Assembly (NCBI RefSeq): GCF_024498295.1
Contig: NZ_CP101827.1
Location: 872,001-936,000 of the forward strand
DNA length: 64,000 bases
Direction: 5' to 3'
Source of the DNA: Thermocaproicibacter melissae
GTDB taxonomy: Bacteria; Bacillota; Clostridia; Oscillospirales; Acutalibacteraceae
Shown: in pieces, positions 62,975 through 64,000 of the stretch
How positions within the stretch are numbered: the first letter of the stretch is position 1
Layout: each line of letters begins with the position of its first letter
The notes under the pieces: model-generated
What the model saw: only the letters and a program-made list of their open reading frames with translations
The model's database searches: none
Told to the model about the DNA's origin: nothing
Translations under genes and position numbers: made by a program

Positions 62975-64000
62975 ATGTTCTTTTCCACAGTCGGTGGGCT
63001 AATCACCTGTCTGTTTTGGACGGTACTTTCTTTGATTGCCGCCTACACTGCAAAACCGAAAGAGTTCACAACCCCATTTGAAAAAACTCTTTTTTTGCTC
63101 TTTCAACTTGTAATCGCATCTTCGGTATGGGGTTTAGCTGAGCCGCGCATTGGTAGTGCCATTACTACATTTCGTGTTTCCTTGTTGCTTTTCACAGTAC
63201 TGTATCTTTTTTGGATTTTCCGCAACCACATCAACCCTTTTCACGGTTTTTCTGCTTGCCGGTGGGCTCTGTTGGCGATAATGGCCTTTATGGCTGGATA
63301 CGGTGCCGTTACCTTGCTATTCCTTACTTCTGACCGCAGTTATACTTTTTCACGCCTTGCCAATCTTGGCTTTGACATTTTGTTTTGCATGGTCATCCTT
63401 GTTTATCTACGCAGCCGTCAACTTTGGACAAGCGTGGTCCGCAATCTTGCCATGATTCTGGCTGGCCAGATGGCTGTTGGTTTTTATGAATGTTTCGCCG
63501 GACCGATGTATACGGATACTCATCTCAAGAACTACGGTGTTGACTTTTTCGGCTTTATTGTATTCCGTCTTCCCTCCGGTACTTTTTACAATACCAACGA
63601 TTATTGCGCTACGGTATTTTTTCTTGCCATGCCGGTTCTTCTCCAATTGCTGCATGATCTGTTTAACGGCAAAAGAAAAGGTCTCACTCTTACTGCCATC
63701 ACGCTCATTTTTTGCATGGAATGGTTCCTATGCACCTGTGGCGGGGCGATTTTGGTACAGATCGGCGTTCTCTTGTTTTTCGCCGTCTTTGCGGTAGCCT
63801 TGGTTGTGTGGATGAAGCAGCAAAGGCATTTTGGCGCATTTGCGGCTCTGGTTATACCCATTTTGTTTGCTGTAATCATTTACTTTGCTCCCAGTATAAG
63901 GCTTTCCGATTACACCACATTACAATCTCCTGTTGGTTCTCTCGTTGACCCCACAAACCGAGATGATTTTTCCGGTCTTGGCGTGGGCAGTGATGAGGTA
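62975..64000 (+). CDS. O-antigen ligase/polymerase-like membrane protein (3' end beyond window)
   Basis: From the ATG at 62975, behind AGGAGG, the frame stays open to the last base and gives 342 codons. There are about nine hydrophobic segments and, in the second half, FRLPSGTFYNTNDYCATVFF. That loop, with a Gly-x-Phe-x-Asn-x-Asn pattern, recalls the family of Wzy polymerases and WaaL-type ligases (O-antigen ligase domain). The usual large periplasmic loop probably starts near residue 315 (LSDYTTLQSPVGSLVD). With the Stealth gene it fits assembly of a surface polysaccharide. The stop lies outside the window. Confidence 0.75.
   Translation, partial: MFFSTVGGLITCLFWTVLSLIAAYTAKPKEFTTPFEKTLFLLFQLVIASSVWGLAEPRIGSAITTFRVSLLLFTVLYLFWIFRNHINPFHGFSACRWALLAIMAFMAGYGAVTLLFLTSDRSYTFSRLANLGFDILFCMVILVYLRSRQLWTSVVRNLAMILAGQMAVGFYECFAGPMYTDTHLKNYGVDFFGFIVFRLPSGTFYNTNDYCATVFFLAMPVLLQLLHDLFNGKRKGLTLTAITLIFCMEWFLCTCGGAILVQIGVLLFFAVFAVALVVWMKQQRHFGAFAALVIPILFAVIIYFAPSIRLSDYTTLQSPVGSLVDPTNRDDFSGLGVGSDEV

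Noticed and set aside
1-64000. CRISPR arrays, IS elements, prophage, rRNA or tRNA genes
   Set aside because: No regularly spaced repeats, transposase or phage-like proteins, rRNA segments or cloverleaf sequences were noticed on reading both strands.

Overview
The window looks like chromosomal DNA of a spore-forming, anaerobic, low-to-moderate-GC Firmicute of the class Clostridia, most likely Oscillospiraceae/Ruminococcaceae. The evidence is a SpoIIR gene and a CotF-type coat protein gene, AddAB instead of RecBCD, a T-box leader, SepF/YlmH/DivIVA division genes, Gram-positive signals (strong Shine-Dalgarno sites, TTG/GTG starts) and no outer-membrane genes. The family placement is inferred from gene content; no marker was compared. 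Nearly all of the DNA is accounted for by well-known families. No phage, IS element, CRISPR array, rRNA or tRNA was seen.

Layout. 1-2.4 kb: the end of a two-gene ThrE-type exporter and an MFS transporter. 2-4 kb (minus): a CoA-disulfide-reductase-like flavoprotein with a fused rhodanese domain, plus a free rhodanese. 4.4-11.2 kb (plus): a YesMN-type two-component system followed by a sugar ABC importer (binding protein and two permeases, no ATPase). 11.2-13.8 kb (minus): a split transketolase, methylglyoxal synthase and an HPr-like protein that lacks the phosphorylatable histidine. 14.2-21.1 kb (plus): a complete tryptophan operon, trpE-GD-C-F-B-A, behind a consensus promoter and a Trp T-box. 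21.1-23.4 kb (minus): an SGNH hydrolase/MBOAT acyltransferase pair. 23.8-29.1 kb: a PAP2 phosphatase, the CotF-type gene, a membrane pyrophosphatase and an LPG-synthase-TM family protein. 29.2-36.8 kb (minus): addA, addB and spoIIR. 36.9-38.1 kb: a VanZ-like protein and a GNAT acetyltransferase.

38.2-43.6 kb (minus) is a purine operon, purE-M-N-O-H*-D. The usual bifunctional PurH is replaced by a stand-alone AICAR transformylase and an archaeal-type IMP cyclohydrolase (PurO-like). It is preceded by a promoter and a structured leader that ends in an intrinsic terminator. 43.9-61.4 kb (minus) is a long colinear block: miaB, a YlbF/YmcA-family gene, mutS, mutL, miaA, an HlyD-like protein, yggS, sepF, ylmH, divIVA, ileS, lspA, rluD, a ComEA-like gene, nfeD and an SPFH gene. 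It joins tRNA modification, mismatch repair, cell division and membrane maintenance. 62-64 kb (plus) opens a surface-polysaccharide locus, with a Stealth-type phosphotransferase and a polytopic Wzy/O-antigen-ligase-like protein cut by the window edge.

The observations most worth following are the mgsA + HPr-like (Crh-like) gene pair, the unassigned structured leader of purE, the split purH/purO arrangement, the candidate sigma-F promoter of spoIIR overlapping a divergent promoter, and the Cys-rich tail of the YlbF-family protein next to miaB.
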